A stretch of DNA of 40,024 bases from Ventricola sp051883735 (GTDB lineage Bacteria; Bacillota; Clostridia; Christensenellales; Aristaeellaceae). The number at the start of each line of letters is the position of its first letter. The stretch's first letter is position 1. Of the stretch, positions 24,367-35,223 are shown in pieces. Position numbers and translations under genes: made by a program. The stretch spans positions 1 through 40,024 of the forward strand of contig JBJEUH010000019.1 of the NCBI GenBank assembly GCA_051883735.1, read 5' to 3'. The notes beneath the pieces were generated by a model. That model searched no databases and was not told the DNA's origin. It saw only the letters and a program-made list of their open reading frames with translations.

Positions 24367-26337
24367 TCAGTACTCGTTTCTGACTTCCTTGATGACGCCG
24401 CTGCGGTACGCGGAGATCAGCAGCATCAGGTCGTCGATGCGGCCGCGCAGCGCATCGCCTTCGTCCGTGTCGGCGATGAGCAGGCGGTGCGGCATGTTCT
24501 TGACGATGGTGTGCACGCTGTGGATGTCCTGCTCGGCGGAGATCGCGCTCGCCCTGGATTCAAACGGCTGATGCGCGACGAGGCTCAGCTCGTGCGAGGA
24601 GAAGATCAGCGTGTAGCCCGCGATGCCGGTCACCGGCTGATACGCGCGCGAGAGGCCGCCGTCGATCACCAGCAGCTTGCCGCCGGCCTTGATCGGGCTC
24701 TCGCCCTGGCCCAGCTTGACCGGCACATGGCCGTTGATGATGAAGCCCTCGTCCGTCAGGTCAAACTCGCGCAGGATGCGCAGCGCTGTCTGCTCGTCGT
24801 CCTGATAGCTGTAATACGCGTTCTTGACCTCGACGTGCGGCTTCTTGTCCTTGATGAAATAGCGCTCGAACGTCGCCATCTTGCTCTTGCCGAACAGCGG
24901 GGAATACGGTCCGCAGCCCAGGTACCACAAGAAGTCCTGGCCGTCCGTGCGGGACCTGGAGCCCAGGCTGGCAAAGTAGCCCTGGCGCGCCAGCAGATCC
25001 GCCGCGTCGATGCCCGCGCGGCCGCAGAGCGCCTCGCCGCCGGAGACCGGGATGGGCGCGAAGCTGCCGTCCTCCCGCATCGGGATGCAGCCGTGATACA
25101 GCAGGTTGCCGTTGCAGCGCAGGTACATGCCGCCCGTGCTGTAGAGGAACTGGACGTGGCGCTGCAGCTTTTCCGAGTGCGCGAACTCGAGCACCAGGCG
25201 GTCCATCACCTCGCGCTCCAGCGGCGTGAGCGCATAGGGGTCCGCCGGGTCGATCGTCGGGAAGTGGCAGCTGCGCAGCGGGTACGTCTCGCCCTCGACG
25301 TTCACCGTGCCCGCTTCAAAGTCGATGCGGTGGAGCAGGCGCCTTCCCTCCATGCCGTACTCCGGATGGCGCGCGAGCAGCTGGCCCTCGAGCTTGAACT
25401 GCAGAATCGCCGCCGCCTTGTGCATGCGCGCCAGCTCCATCTCGTCCTCGTGCACTTCCTCGCCGTTGTCCTTCGGGCGGAACTCGGCGCACGGGTCGTC
25501 GGCGTAGCAGCTCATGGCCAGCGTGGAGAGCGGGCGCAGCGAGATGCCGTAGCCGACCTCGAGCGTCTCCAGGTTGCCGTACTTGACGGAGGTCACGATC
25601 ACCTGCGCGATGCAGGCCTCGGAGAGCGCCGCCGCGCCCATCCAGGCGATGTCGTGGTTGCCCCACTGCACATCGACCTGATGGTAGTTTTCCAGCGCGT
25701 CCATGATCAGGTCGGCGCGCGGGCCGCGGTCGAAGATGTCGCCGATGATGTGCAGGCGGTCGATGGCCAGCGCCTGAATGACGCGGCTGAGCGCGATGAT
25801 CATCGCGTCGGCCTGGTCGGTTTCCAGGATCGACTGCATGACCTCGCTGTAATACCCCGCCTTGTCGGGCGTGCTGTCGCTGAGCATGAGCTCCTCGATC
25901 AGCGCGCCCATCTCCCGGGGCATCGCGTCGCGCACGCGCTTGCGGGTGTACTTGACCGAGCACTTGCGGCAGACCTCGACCAGCCGGTAGATCGTCAGCC
26001 TGTACCACTCCGGCGAAACCACGCCCTGCTTCTTGAGCAGCGCCAGCTTCTCATCCGGGTAGTAGATCAGGGTGGACAGCATGTCGCGCTCGTGCGTGGA
26101 GAGGATGTTGCCGTACAGATCGTTGATCTTGAGCTTGATGACGCCGCTGGCGTTGTGCAGGATGTGCAGGAACGCCTGATGCTCGCCATGCAGGTCCGAG
26201 AGAAAATGCTCCGTGCCCTTGGGCAGACGAAGCACCGCGCGCAGATGCGCGACCTCCGCGGACGCCTCCTGAATCGTGCGGTACTGCTTGCGCAGCAGCT
26301 TGAGATAGCGGATATCCTGAGGGGTAAAGCTTTCCAT
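24367..26337 (-). CDS. fbp: Fructose-1,6-bisphosphatase, class III
   Basis: This is the gluconeogenic phosphatase that converts fructose-1,6-bisphosphate to fructose-6-phosphate. The 656 residues match the Firmicutes class III enzyme, a metallophosphoesterase. Metal motifs are FLSDLHGEH, GDIFDRGPRAD and WGNHDIAWMG. A long C-terminal part ends with GHVPVKLGQGESPIKAGGK and the final sugar-phosphatase region. The ATG has AAAGGAAAA upstream. A 203-base region holding repeat copy C separates it from ridA; the HAD gene follows after 12 bases. Confidence 0.96.
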   Translation of the reverse strand: MESFTPQDIRYLKLLRKQYRTIQEASAEVAHLRAVLRLPKGTEHFLSDLHGEHQAFLHILHNASGVIKLKINDLYGNILSTHERDMLSTLIYYPDEKLALLKKQGVVSPEWYRLTIYRLVEVCRKCSVKYTRKRVRDAMPREMGALIEELMLSDSTPDKAGYYSEVMQSILETDQADAMIIALSRVIQALAIDRLHIIGDIFDRGPRADLIMDALENYHQVDVQWGNHDIAWMGAAALSEACIAQVIVTSVKYGNLETLEVGYGISLRPLSTLAMSCYADDPCAEFRPKDNGEEVHEDEMELARMHKAAAILQFKLEGQLLARHPEYGMEGRRLLHRIDFEAGTVNVEGETYPLRSCHFPTIDPADPYALTPLEREVMDRLVLEFAHSEKLQRHVQFLYSTGGMYLRCNGNLLYHGCIPMREDGSFAPIPVSGGEALCGRAGIDAADLLARQGYFASLGSRSRTDGQDFLWYLGCGPYSPLFGKSKMATFERYFIKDKKPHVEVKNAYYSYQDDEQTALRILREFDLTDEGFIINGHVPVKLGQGESPIKAGGKLLVIDGGLSRAYQPVTGIAGYTLIFSSHELSLVAHQPFESRASAISAEQDIHSVHTIVKNMPHRLLIADTDEGDALRGRIDDLMLLISAYRSGVIKEVRNEY

Positions 26338-26449
26338 GTTTTTTCCTTTCTATCTCCGGTAGTTTTCGGATGATTTGCCGACCCGGGGAACTCGCATGGT
26401 CGCGCCATCGGACGCTCCCTGCGATTCCCGACGTTCCGCCTGCCTGCTT

Positions 26450-26462
26450 CGCTCACTGAGCG
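26450..26462. other. Inverted repeat CGCTCACTGAGCG upstream of repeat copy C
   Basis: A perfect 6-bp inverted repeat with a 1-base centre lies in the ridA-fbp gap and is embedded in a larger GCCTGCC...GGCAGGC pairing. It may be part of the repeat element or a terminator stem for the minus-strand ridA transcript. The rest of 26338-26449 shows no gene, promoter or other structure I can support. Confidence 0.4.
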
Positions 26463-26463
26463 C

Positions 26464-26533
26464 GGCAGGCTTCAGTCCCAGACCTGCCTGGGGATTTCAT
26501 CCCCAGACCCCATTGCGCTTCGCGGCGGTATTA
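26464..26533. repeat. Dispersed intergenic hairpin repeat, copy C
   Basis: The stem-loops are GGCAGG (26464-26469) with CCTGCC (26483-26488), and the perfect 8-bp stem CTGGGGAT/ATCCCCAG (26488-26506, loop TTC). They are followed by GCGCTTCGCGGCGG. It lies directly after the ridA stop at 26541 on the minus strand, in the same relative position as copy B after the UPF0210 gene. Confidence 0.75.
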
Positions 26534-26540
26534 AGCAGAT

Positions 26541-26927
26541 TTATTCGCGGCAGCGCGCGATGCACTCGACCTCGATGGAAAGGCCCATCGGCAGACGGGA
26601 GACCTCCACACAGGAGCGGGCCGGATAGTTCGGTCCGAAGTACTCGGCGTAGAGCTTGTTCACCTCGGCGAAATCGCCCAAGTCTGTCAGAAACACCGTG
26701 GTCTTGAGCACGTCGTCCATGCTCAGGCCCAGCTCGCCCAACACCGTGCGGATGTTCTCAAACACCTGCTTTGCCTGCGCCAGCGTGCCGCCCTCGACCG
26801 GCTTTTGCACGGCCGGATCGACGCCGATCACACCGGACATATACACGGTGTCGCCATAGACGGTCGCGGTGCAGTACGGGCCGATCGCGGCAGGGCCCTT
26901 CTGCGTCTTAAAGCAAATCTTTTCCAT
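26541..26927 (-). CDS. ridA: RidA family reactive-intermediate deaminase
   Basis: RidA hydrolyses reactive enamine/imine intermediates such as 2-aminoacrylate. The 128 residues match the family in length, with APAAIGPY-like 'GPAAIGPYC', YMSGVIGVDP, TLAQAKQVFENI, VLKTTVFLTD and the C-terminal active-site segment ARSCVEVSRLP, which holds the conserved arginine. IEVECIA ends the domain. The ATG at 26927 was preferred over one at 26952-26954 because the family starts here and GAGGA precedes it. It lies 60 bases downstream of the VanW gene. Confidence 0.95.
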   Translation of the reverse strand: MEKICFKTQKGPAAIGPYCTATVYGDTVYMSGVIGVDPAVQKPVEGGTLAQAKQVFENIRTVLGELGLSMDDVLKTTVFLTDLGDFAEVNKLYAEYFGPNYPARSCVEVSRLPMGLSIEVECIARCRE

Positions 26928-26987
26928 TCTGTTTTCCTCGCTTTCCGTATTCATCCACAGGGAATGTCCTTTGGGGAAACGCCGGCC

Positions 26988-28496
26988 CTACTGCGCGTCG
27001 CGCTGCTGCACGCCCACGTAGATCGTCGGCGGTACGGCCTCATAGACGCTGTCGCTGACGATCTCGGAAGCGATTTCCAGCCCGCTTTCGTCGAGCGTCA
27101 CGCGCTCCACGCTCACCTCGTACCCGGCAAGCGCCTCGCCGACCGGCACGCGCTCGTCGGTATACGTCGCGTATTTTCCGTCGCGGTCGCGCACATACAC
27201 CGGCTCCTCGACCGTGCCCGTCTCGTCAATCAGCGAGTTCAGCCGGCAGCGCCTGCCCAGCGCCTCGCCGATAAGCACCATTTCCAGATACGTCGCGCCG
27301 TCGTCCTCGTACACGCGCGCGTTCACGAACAGCGGGGCGTCCGTCTGGTTGACCAGCACCAGGTCAAGGCCCTGGTCGGAGACCGCCGCCTCCTGGCCCA
27401 TGTCGCAGTAAGCGACCGGGCGCACGGCGGCGCTGCGCTCGCGCACGTCCACGCCGCCCAGCAGCGCCGCGCGATGCAGCGCCGTGGAAACCTGGCACAC
27501 GCCGCCGCCCACGCCGGACACATCCTCGCCATACGCCGGCTCCGGCGCGGCAAGATACCCGTTCTCCTGCGTGCGCGCGCCGACCGCCTCGTTGAACGAG
27601 AGCGTATCGCCGCTGTCCACGCGCAGGCCGCAAAGCGCCTGCGCCGCCAGCTGCACGTTGTGCAGCGTCGCCTCGTCGCCCGTCACCTGCGCCACGACGC
27701 GGGCGCGCAGGGAGATCGAGCTCTCCAGCACCGCCCGGTAGACCTGCGGCTCGATCGCCGCAGCCTCCAGCGTCATGCTGCCCGGGGCGAGTTTCGCGAG
27801 GCTCTGCTCGACATCAAAGCGGACGTCCTCCGGATCAGCCTCAAGCGCGCAGCCCGTCCGCTCGTCCGTGAACGCAAACGGCGTTGCGCTGCCCGGCGTG
27901 TAGGTGACCGTCGCGTCCACCGCGTCGCATTCCACATCCGCGCGGATGCGCGCAAGCAGAGCGTCCACGGCGGCCAGGTCATAGGTCAGCACCGGATAGG
28001 GGAGCACGAGGCCGTCCCTTGCCACGCGCCGCATCTGGCGATACCGCGTGAGCATGCCGCCCTCGTGGCCCGCCGGCCACAGCAGCGCAAGCGTCTGCTC
28101 CTTGTCGATGCCAAGGCCCAGATCCTGCGCCGTCAGCGTGTACGTCCGGTCCATGCAGGAGATCTCGTACTGCCAGGTGTCCACATGCTCCGCAGCGATC
28201 GCGTCCAGCAGATTCTCCGCGTCCCCGCGCGTCGCGCCGGCAAGCGGATAGCCCATGAGGATCGTCCCCGGCACGAACGCCTGCCGGTACGGCTGCGTCT
28301 GCGCGTAGACGTAGAGCGTGCCCGCGCCGATCGCCGCCGCCAGCAGGAAGACCGCCAGCGATGCGACCGCCGCGCCGCTCAGGCCCTTCCTCCGTTTGCC
28401 CTTTTTCTTCTTTTTCTTTTTTGGCGGCTGCGGCTTCGGCTCCTTCTTCGGTGCCTGCCTCGGGGGCGTATAGCCCGCCCGCGTCATCGTCGGCAT
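26988..28496 (-). CDS. VanW family protein, membrane anchored
   Basis: The 502 residues begin with a proline/lysine-rich cytoplasmic part holding a run of seven lysines, then one membrane helix at about 43-65. A PG_binding_4-type region with two similar halves follows, then the VanW domain with the hallmark GGGVCQVSTALHRAAL. VanW proteins accompany some vancomycin-resistance clusters, but most, like this one, stand alone and their function is unknown; a cell-wall role is likely from topology. No G5 domain is clear. The ATG has GAGGTGAGG upstream and begins 4 bases after the PHP gene stop. No van resistance genes are nearby. Confidence 0.92.
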   Translation of the reverse strand: MPTMTRAGYTPPRQAPKKEPKPQPPKKKKKKKGKRRKGLSGAAVASLAVFLLAAAIGAGTLYVYAQTQPYRQAFVPGTILMGYPLAGATRGDAENLLDAIAAEHVDTWQYEISCMDRTYTLTAQDLGLGIDKEQTLALLWPAGHEGGMLTRYRQMRRVARDGLVLPYPVLTYDLAAVDALLARIRADVECDAVDATVTYTPGSATPFAFTDERTGCALEADPEDVRFDVEQSLAKLAPGSMTLEAAAIEPQVYRAVLESSISLRARVVAQVTGDEATLHNVQLAAQALCGLRVDSGDTLSFNEAVGARTQENGYLAAPEPAYGEDVSGVGGGVCQVSTALHRAALLGGVDVRERSAAVRPVAYCDMGQEAAVSDQGLDLVLVNQTDAPLFVNARVYEDDGATYLEMVLIGEALGRRCRLNSLIDETGTVEEPVYVRDRDGKYATYTDERVPVGEALAGYEVSVERVTLDESGLEIASEIVSDSVYEAVPPTIYVGVQQRDAQ

Positions 28497-28500
28497 ATCC

Positions 28501-29507
28501 TCACCTCGCTTGACAAGCCTTGCTGATTCTGTCCAGCAGCGCCTGCACGTCGCTTTCCATCGTCTTCCAGCGGTCCAGCCCCTCGCCGATCCCGCTCTTG
28601 CGGACCGCCTCGCCGTGGAAGTCGCTGCCGCCGGTCACGAGCAGCCCCTCCCGCCTGGCCAGGCGATCCAGAAAGGCGGCGTGATTGTTCTGCGCGCTGG
28701 GGTGATACGCCTCCAGGCCCGCGAGCCCCTGCGTCTTCCATTCGCCGATGAGCGATTCCAGCTGCGTCTCGCCCAGCTTCAGCTCCATCGGATGCGCCAG
28801 CACGGCGACGCCGCCCGCCTGCTCAATCACGCGCACCGCCTCGGCGACCTTCACGTCCTCCTTGGGCACATAGGCGGGCTTGCCGGGCTTCAAAAACCGG
28901 TCGAACGCGTCGGACACCGACGTGACGTAGCCCGCCTCCAGCATGGCGCGCGCGATGTGCGGCCTGGCGATCACGCCCCGNNNNNNNNNNNNNNNNNNNN
29001 NNNNNNNNNNNNNNNNNNNNNNNNNNNNNNNNNNNNNNNNNNNNNNNNNNNNNNNNNNNNNNNNNNNNNNNNNNNNNNNNCGTAGCCCGCCTCCAGCATG
29101 GCGCGCGCGATGTGCGGCCTGGCGATCACGCCCCGGGCCAGCTCACGCACGCGCCGCATCTCAATCGGCTTGCCCAGCTCGCAGAGCCTTTGCACCATCG
29201 CCTCGGCCCGCGCCTCGCGCTGCGCCTTGCGCCTCTCGCAGAACGCGCACAGCGCCCCGTTCTGCGGATCAAGGCCGTAGCCCAGCACATGAATCTCCCG
29301 CTCCGCGCCGCAGCTGAGCTCCACGCCGGCAATCAGCTGCATGCCGTGCCGCTTCGCCGCCTCACGCGCCGGCAGAATCCCCGCCGTGCTGTCGTGATCG
29401 GTCAGCGCCGCATGGGTATAGCCCAGCCCGGCGGCAAGGTTCATCAGCGCCTCCGGCGTATACACGCCGTCCGACGCGGTGGAGTGCATGTGCAGATCGG
29501 CCTTCAT
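28501..29507 (-). CDS. PHP-domain phosphoesterase, interrupted by an artificial assembly gap
   Basis: The protein starts MKADLHMHSTASDG and continues with the metal ligands of the PHP family: LTDHDSTAG, IAGVELSCG, HVLGYG, ARPHIARAML, VLAHPMELK and GGSDFHGEA. It resembles the YciV/RnaseAM-type phosphatases that act on 3',5'-nucleoside bisphosphates or short oligonucleotides. A 100-N run at 28981-29080 is flanked by the same 55 bases on both sides. Removing the Ns and one copy leaves 852 bases, exactly 284 codons, in one open frame (283 residues), a normal length. So the gene is almost certainly intact in the organism. The ATG at 29507 has GAGGAG upstream. The VanW gene follows by 4 bases. Confidence 0.9.
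28926..29135. other. Assembly join: 55-base duplicated contig ends around 100 Ns
   Basis: Bases 28926-28980 and 29081-29135 are identical, and the 100 Ns between them are a conventional placeholder. This is what scaffolding gives when two contig ends overlap by one assembler k-mer. It is not a biological repeat. Confidence 0.95.
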
Positions 29508-29596
29508 ACTTCTCCTCTTTCTATCCGAATGGTTCCGAATAATATGAACGAAGCCCGGTCGGGTTTGGCGCACCAGACCGAGCCGTATTCACAGCG

Positions 29597-31111
29597 CTAC
29601 CTGATCCCGTAGCGCGCATCAAAATCCTCCGTCGGCACGATGGACCCCGTGTGGTACTCGTGCTCGAGAATCCCGTGCTTGCAAAGCGTCTTCGTGAAAT
29701 TGTAGAGCATATACGTCGGGTGCGGCCAGTTGTCGTTGTCATCGCCCACGGGCACATACAGCCGCAGCGCCTCCGCGTCCGTCTGCCCGGCTTTCTCCAG
29801 CTCCACCATCTGCGCGATCATCGCATCGGACACGGCCCTCGCCGTCTTCGCGGGAATCCTGCTGATGTTGGGCTCGGCAAACGTCTGCTGGCGGGTGTCC
29901 GTCTCAAACACGATCAGCACGAGCGCCAGCGGCAGCAGCGCCAGCAGCCGCGGACACTTCCTGATCAGATACGCCGCCGAAGCGCTCAGCAGCAGAAGCA
30001 GGTAAAACACCGCGCCCAGCAGCACCTGCGCGGACTGGATATACGACGGCTTCGTCGCCGCGCACAGCAGCACCAGATACACAGATGACAGCGCCAGGCA
30101 TAGCATAGACCGCACGGCGCTCTGCGCAAAGGCCCTGTCCGCCTCCGTCCGTCCTCTGGAGATCAGCAGCACGGCTGCGGCGGCCGCCGGCACCAAGACG
30201 GCGATGGTCAGGAACAGATTGTTGAACTTCCAGCGGACGCTGGGCAGCTTCCAGTAGACCTTCTTCAGGTTGTCCACATAGGACGCATCCGCCGTCAGGT
30301 TGCCCGCCCGTCCGCCGTTCGCCTCGAAGATCAGCGCGATCAGCCACAGCAGCAGCACGGCCCATTCCCATGCATGCTGCGTGAATGCGCCGCGGAGCGC
30401 CTTTGCCGGCTTCCCCGTTCGCGCCATCTGCGCGCAGACGTCCGTCACGATGCGCACGCCCGCATAGATCGCCAGGATCTGGCTGCCGAACAGGTTAGAG
30501 AACACGCTCATGTAGACCGCCAGAATCAGCAGGCCGTCCCGCACGGGATGCCCGGGGTCGGCCAGCCGCTCAAAGCATCCGCCCGCCTCCCACAGCAGCA
30601 CGAGGCTGGCGTTCAGCAGCGCGGGCAGCGTGTAATAGAAGAACGTGCAGGTGTTGTCGGCGTAGAACAGATGCGCGTTGCCGGAATCCTGCGAGCGGAA
30701 GCACAAAAAGTGCAGCGCGAGAAACAGCGCGGCGATCAGGATGGTCGCCGGCGTGTCCAGCGAGAACCGCCGCTTGGCAAACCGCCTGAGCAGGCCAACA
30801 TACGCCGTGATGAACGCCGCCGCCGCAACGGCGAAGATCAGCGACATCGCGCCGCTGTAATCGCCGGTCAGCGGGTAGATGACATGCGCCGCCAGGCTCG
30901 TGCACAGCGGCATGAAGACCTCCGGGAACACGCGGCATGGGTTCCAGCCCTGCCACTTCGGCAGCGCGCTGCGCTGATAGGACGCGGTCGCCCAGTCGTC
31001 CCCGTCGTAGAGCACGAGCGGATGCACCTGGGCAAAGAACACAAACACAAACACAAAGACCGCCAGGGCAAACAGCCCCGCCATCCATCTGCTGCGTCCC
31101 GTTCTCTCCAT
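29597..31111 (-). CDS. Polytopic membrane protein of unknown function (GT-C-like)
   Basis: The 504 residues contain about ten hydrophobic helices. After the first is a loop with LVLYDGDDWATASYQR, an acidic motif placed like the catalytic loop of GT-C glycosyltransferases, followed by WNPCRVFPEVFMPL. The C-terminal 90 residues are soluble and rich in polar residues (AVSDAMIAQMVELEKAG, YVPVGDDNDNWPHPTYMLYNF). It may belong to a DUF6056-like group, but I am not sure. GGAGAG precedes the ATG. It follows ftsH by 21 bases. The 89 bases after it (29508-29596) hold short direct repeats of TCCGAAT and no clear promoter. Confidence 0.8.
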   Translation of the reverse strand: MERTGRSRWMAGLFALAVFVFVFVFFAQVHPLVLYDGDDWATASYQRSALPKWQGWNPCRVFPEVFMPLCTSLAAHVIYPLTGDYSGAMSLIFAVAAAAFITAYVGLLRRFAKRRFSLDTPATILIAALFLALHFLCFRSQDSGNAHLFYADNTCTFFYYTLPALLNASLVLLWEAGGCFERLADPGHPVRDGLLILAVYMSVFSNLFGSQILAIYAGVRIVTDVCAQMARTGKPAKALRGAFTQHAWEWAVLLLWLIALIFEANGGRAGNLTADASYVDNLKKVYWKLPSVRWKFNNLFLTIAVLVPAAAAAVLLISRGRTEADRAFAQSAVRSMLCLALSSVYLVLLCAATKPSYIQSAQVLLGAVFYLLLLLSASAAYLIRKCPRLLALLPLALVLIVFETDTRQQTFAEPNISRIPAKTARAVSDAMIAQMVELEKAGQTDAEALRLYVPVGDDNDNWPHPTYMLYNFTKTLCKHGILEHEYHTGSIVPTEDFDARYGIR

Positions 31112-31132
31112 CGTGCTCTCCTCTCGTCCGCG

Positions 31133-33064
<1,932 letters not shown>

Positions 33065-33109
33065 TGGAAACCTCCAACCCTGCGGCCCCGGCCGCGTGTG
33101 ATGATGTGA

Positions 33110-33667
33110 TTACTTCTCGTAGACCTCGGGCCTGAGCACGCCGATGTCCGGCAGATTGCGGTACTTCTCGTCGTAGTCAAGGCCGTAGCCGACGACGAAC
33201 TCGTCCGGAATCGTGAAGCCGGAATAGTCCACGTGCAGCGGCACGCGGCGGCGCTCCGGCTTGTCCAGCAGCGTCGCGATCTTGAGGCTCGCCGCGCCGC
33301 GGCTGAGCAGGTTCTCGCGCAGGAAGGACAGCGTCATGCCGGAGTCCACGATGTCCTCGATGACCAGCACGTCCCTGCCGTTGACCGGCTTGTCCAGATC
33401 CTTCATGATGCGCACCACGCCGGAGGACTTGGTCGCGCTGCCGTAGCTGGAGATCGCCATGAAATCCATGCTCATCGGCAGATCGATCTCGCGCACCAGG
33501 TCCACAAAGAACACCACCGCGCCCTTGAGGATGCAGATGACGGTCAGGTCCTTGCCCTGAAAGTCCTCGGTGATCTGCCTGCCCATCTCCTTGACGCGCG
33601 CGGCAATCTGCTCGCGGGTGAGCAGCAGCTCGTCCTTGAGATCCGAATACATTGATCTGTTTTCCAT
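33110..33667 (-). CDS. hpt: Hypoxanthine phosphoribosyltransferase
   Basis: This purine-salvage enzyme joins hypoxanthine or guanine to PRPP. The 185 residues match the family. The PRPP-binding motif is VLVIEDIVDSGMT; the N-terminal ICILKGAVVFFVDLV and C-terminal GYGLDYDEKYRNLPDIGVL are typical. Two starts are possible: ATG at 33667, 11 bases after GGGAGG, or ATG at 33691, which overlaps the tilS stop as ATGA. The first gives the usual family length and is preferred. A perfect palindrome, GATGACGTCATC, lies at 33668-33679 between the ribosome site and this start. Confidence 0.95.
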   Translation of the reverse strand: MENRSMYSDLKDELLLTREQIAARVKEMGRQITEDFQGKDLTVICILKGAVVFFVDLVREIDLPMSMDFMAISSYGSATKSSGVVRIMKDLDKPVNGRDVLVIEDIVDSGMTLSFLRENLLSRGAASLKIATLLDKPERRRVPLHVDYSGFTIPDEFVVGYGLDYDEKYRNLPDIGVLRPEVYEK

Positions 33668-33687
33668 GATGACGTCATCCTCCCGTT

Positions 33688-35055
33688 TCATCCATCGCCG
33701 TCCGTCTTCCCGCCGGGCCAGGCCCCCAGGAACCGCACGAGCATCCGTTCCTCATCTTCATGTCCCCGGCAGCCCTCGGCGGGCCGCAGGCCCACGGCGA
33801 AGAGCGTCTCCTCGCCGCTGCGCACCACCGGCACGCTGCGGCGCATCGCGCGCTCCACGCCCGCGTCGATCATCAGCTTTTTGAGCTTGACCGGCGAGCG
33901 CCCTCCAAAGGGGACCATCGTCTCGCCTTCCCTGCGGCAGCCCACGCGCGCATCCAGAAGCCTTCCGGCCGGGATGCTCTGGGCGGTTTGGCCGTCGCCC
34001 CATTCTCCGCATCGCGCGCTGCGCACCTCAAACCGCCCGAAGGGCGTGTCCGTCACGCCCGGCACGCGCAGCGGCACATCCGGGCACGGGGCGTCCGCGC
34101 GGATCAGACACAGATACGCCCGCCCGATCACCGCATGCGCGCCGCCCGTCAGGTTGACCGCCGCGTCCGCCTGCGCCAGCGCGTCCATGATCCGGCTGAT
34201 CGCCTCCGAGCGCTGCGGCGCAATCCCCGCGCGCAGGATCAGCCGCACCAGCACGCGCGACAGGAGCGCCGGATGCAGCCCGGTCAGCGCGTCCTTTCTG
34301 ACCGCAGCGCCGTCCACAAGCGGCAGAATCCGCAGGTTCAGCGCATCGATCTGTCCGTCAAAGTAATCCTCGTCCCGCTGCGCCGCGCCGGACAGCCGGC
34401 AGAGCGCGTCGCCCGCGCCGGGCACGGCCAGCTCCATCTGCGGCAGCACGTCGTGACGGATGCGGTTTCTCGCGTACGTCCGGTCCGCGTTGGTCGCGTC
34501 CTCGCAAAACGCCTGGCCGATCGAGGCCAGATAGGCGCGCAGCGCGTCGGGCCTGACGCCCAGCAGCGGCCGGATCAGCCGTCCGCTGCGCGCGCGCATC
34601 GCGCACAGCCCGCGCATATCGCTGCCGCGCAGCGCGTGCAGCAGCACCGTCTCCGCCTGATCCCCGGCGTGGTGCGCCAGCGCGATCGCGTCCGCGCCGG
34701 TCTCATCCGCCATCTGGTTCAAAAAAGCGTAGCGCAGCGTGCGTGCGGCGTCCTCCAGCCCGCAGCCGTGCGCCCTTGCGTACGCCGGGGCGTCCACATG
34801 GGCCGCATAGAGCGGGACATCCTTCTCCTCGCACAGCGCCCTGACAAACGCCAGGTCCGCCAGCGACGCTTCGCCGCGGATGCCGTGCTCCACATGGGCG
34901 CAGGAGAGCGCGAGCGGCATCCGCTGCCGCGCCTCCAGCAGCAGGCAGAAAAGCGCTACCGAATCCGCGCCGCCGCTGAGGGCCAGCAGCACATGGCTGC
35001 CGGGCGCAACGCCGCAGTCCTTCGATAAGCGCAGGCAAAATTCATCCGCCGTCAT
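33688..35055 (-). CDS. tilS: tRNA(Ile)-lysidine synthase
   Basis: TilS puts lysine on C34 of the AUA-reading tRNA-Ile and is essential in nearly all bacteria. The 455 residues carry the PP-loop ALSGGADSVAL near the N-terminus, the conserved CAHVEHGIRGEAS and LAHHAGDQAETVLLHALRGSD, and RNRIRHDVLPQ. A C-terminal TilS domain follows (LLDARVGCRREGETMVPFGG, VKLKKLMIDAGVERAMR). The ATG at 35055 has AGGAG 10 bases upstream; an earlier ATG at 35076 has none. It has its own promoter at 35086-35114 and is followed by hpt and ftsH, the order known in Bacillus. Confidence 0.96.
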   Translation of the reverse strand: MTADEFCLRLSKDCGVAPGSHVLLALSGGADSVALFCLLLEARQRMPLALSCAHVEHGIRGEASLADLAFVRALCEEKDVPLYAAHVDAPAYARAHGCGLEDAARTLRYAFLNQMADETGADAIALAHHAGDQAETVLLHALRGSDMRGLCAMRARSGRLIRPLLGVRPDALRAYLASIGQAFCEDATNADRTYARNRIRHDVLPQMELAVPGAGDALCRLSGAAQRDEDYFDGQIDALNLRILPLVDGAAVRKDALTGLHPALLSRVLVRLILRAGIAPQRSEAISRIMDALAQADAAVNLTGGAHAVIGRAYLCLIRADAPCPDVPLRVPGVTDTPFGRFEVRSARCGEWGDGQTAQSIPAGRLLDARVGCRREGETMVPFGGRSPVKLKKLMIDAGVERAMRRSVPVVRSGEETLFAVGLRPAEGCRGHEDEERMLVRFLGAWPGGKTDGDG

Positions 35056-35085
35056 GATCCGTCTACTCCTGTCCATACAGATTCT

Positions 35086-35114
35086 ATTGTACCTTGTCCC
35101 GTCCAAAATAGCAA
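35086..35114 (-). promoter_or_regulatory. Sigma-A promoter of tilS-hpt-ftsH
   Basis: On the minus strand TTGCTA (35114-35109), a 17-base spacer and TACAAT (35091-35086) lie 30 bases upstream of the tilS start. The -35 begins 11 bases after the terminator at 35125-35147. This promoter separates the housekeeping genes from spoIIE. Confidence 0.8.
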
Positions 35115-35124
35115 GGTTTCTGCA

Positions 35125-35147
35125 CAAAAAAGCGGGCTGTGCCCGCT
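35125..35147 (-). terminator. Second terminator between spoIIE and tilS
   Basis: AGCGGGC (35147-35141 on the minus strand) pairs with GCCCGCT (35137-35131) around ACA and is followed by TTTTTTG. It lies 76 bases beyond the first spoIIE terminator. Confidence 0.85.
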
Positions 35148-35223
35148 CCCACTTCCGAACCGCTTTGCAAAATCACGTCATTCGGCGCCCGCTGCACGGC
35201 TTTTGCACAATTTCCGACAAAGC
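35148..35223 (-). other. Structured spacer between two terminators, possible small RNA
   Basis: The spacer contains TGCAAAA (35166-35172) pairing with TTTTGCA (35201-35207). With the terminator at 35125-35147 it would form an RNA of about 100 bases ending at a terminator. I see no promoter for it with certainty; it could simply be a backup terminator for spoIIE read-through. Confidence 0.3.

Noticed and set aside
20240..26373. Very long plus-strand open frames of over 1000 codons (20240-23458 and 23278-26373)
   Set aside because: They run antisense to pepF, UPF0210, HAD and fbp, whose motifs are intact. Their composition (His, Arg, Ala, Val-rich with no motifs) is that of complements of GC-rich genes.
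26988..28496. Vancomycin-resistance locus suggested by VanW
   Set aside because: No VanA/B ligase, VanH, VanX or VanRS gene is near; stand-alone VanW-domain proteins are common in Clostridia.
28926..29135. Direct repeat of 55 bases as a biological duplication
   Set aside because: It flanks a 100-N placeholder and collapsing it restores the reading frame, so it is a contig overlap.
33668..33679. GATGACGTCATC palindrome as an operator for hpt
   Set aside because: It lies inside the tilS-hpt junction between the ribosome site and the start codon, in the middle of an operon with no promoter. It is more likely chance.
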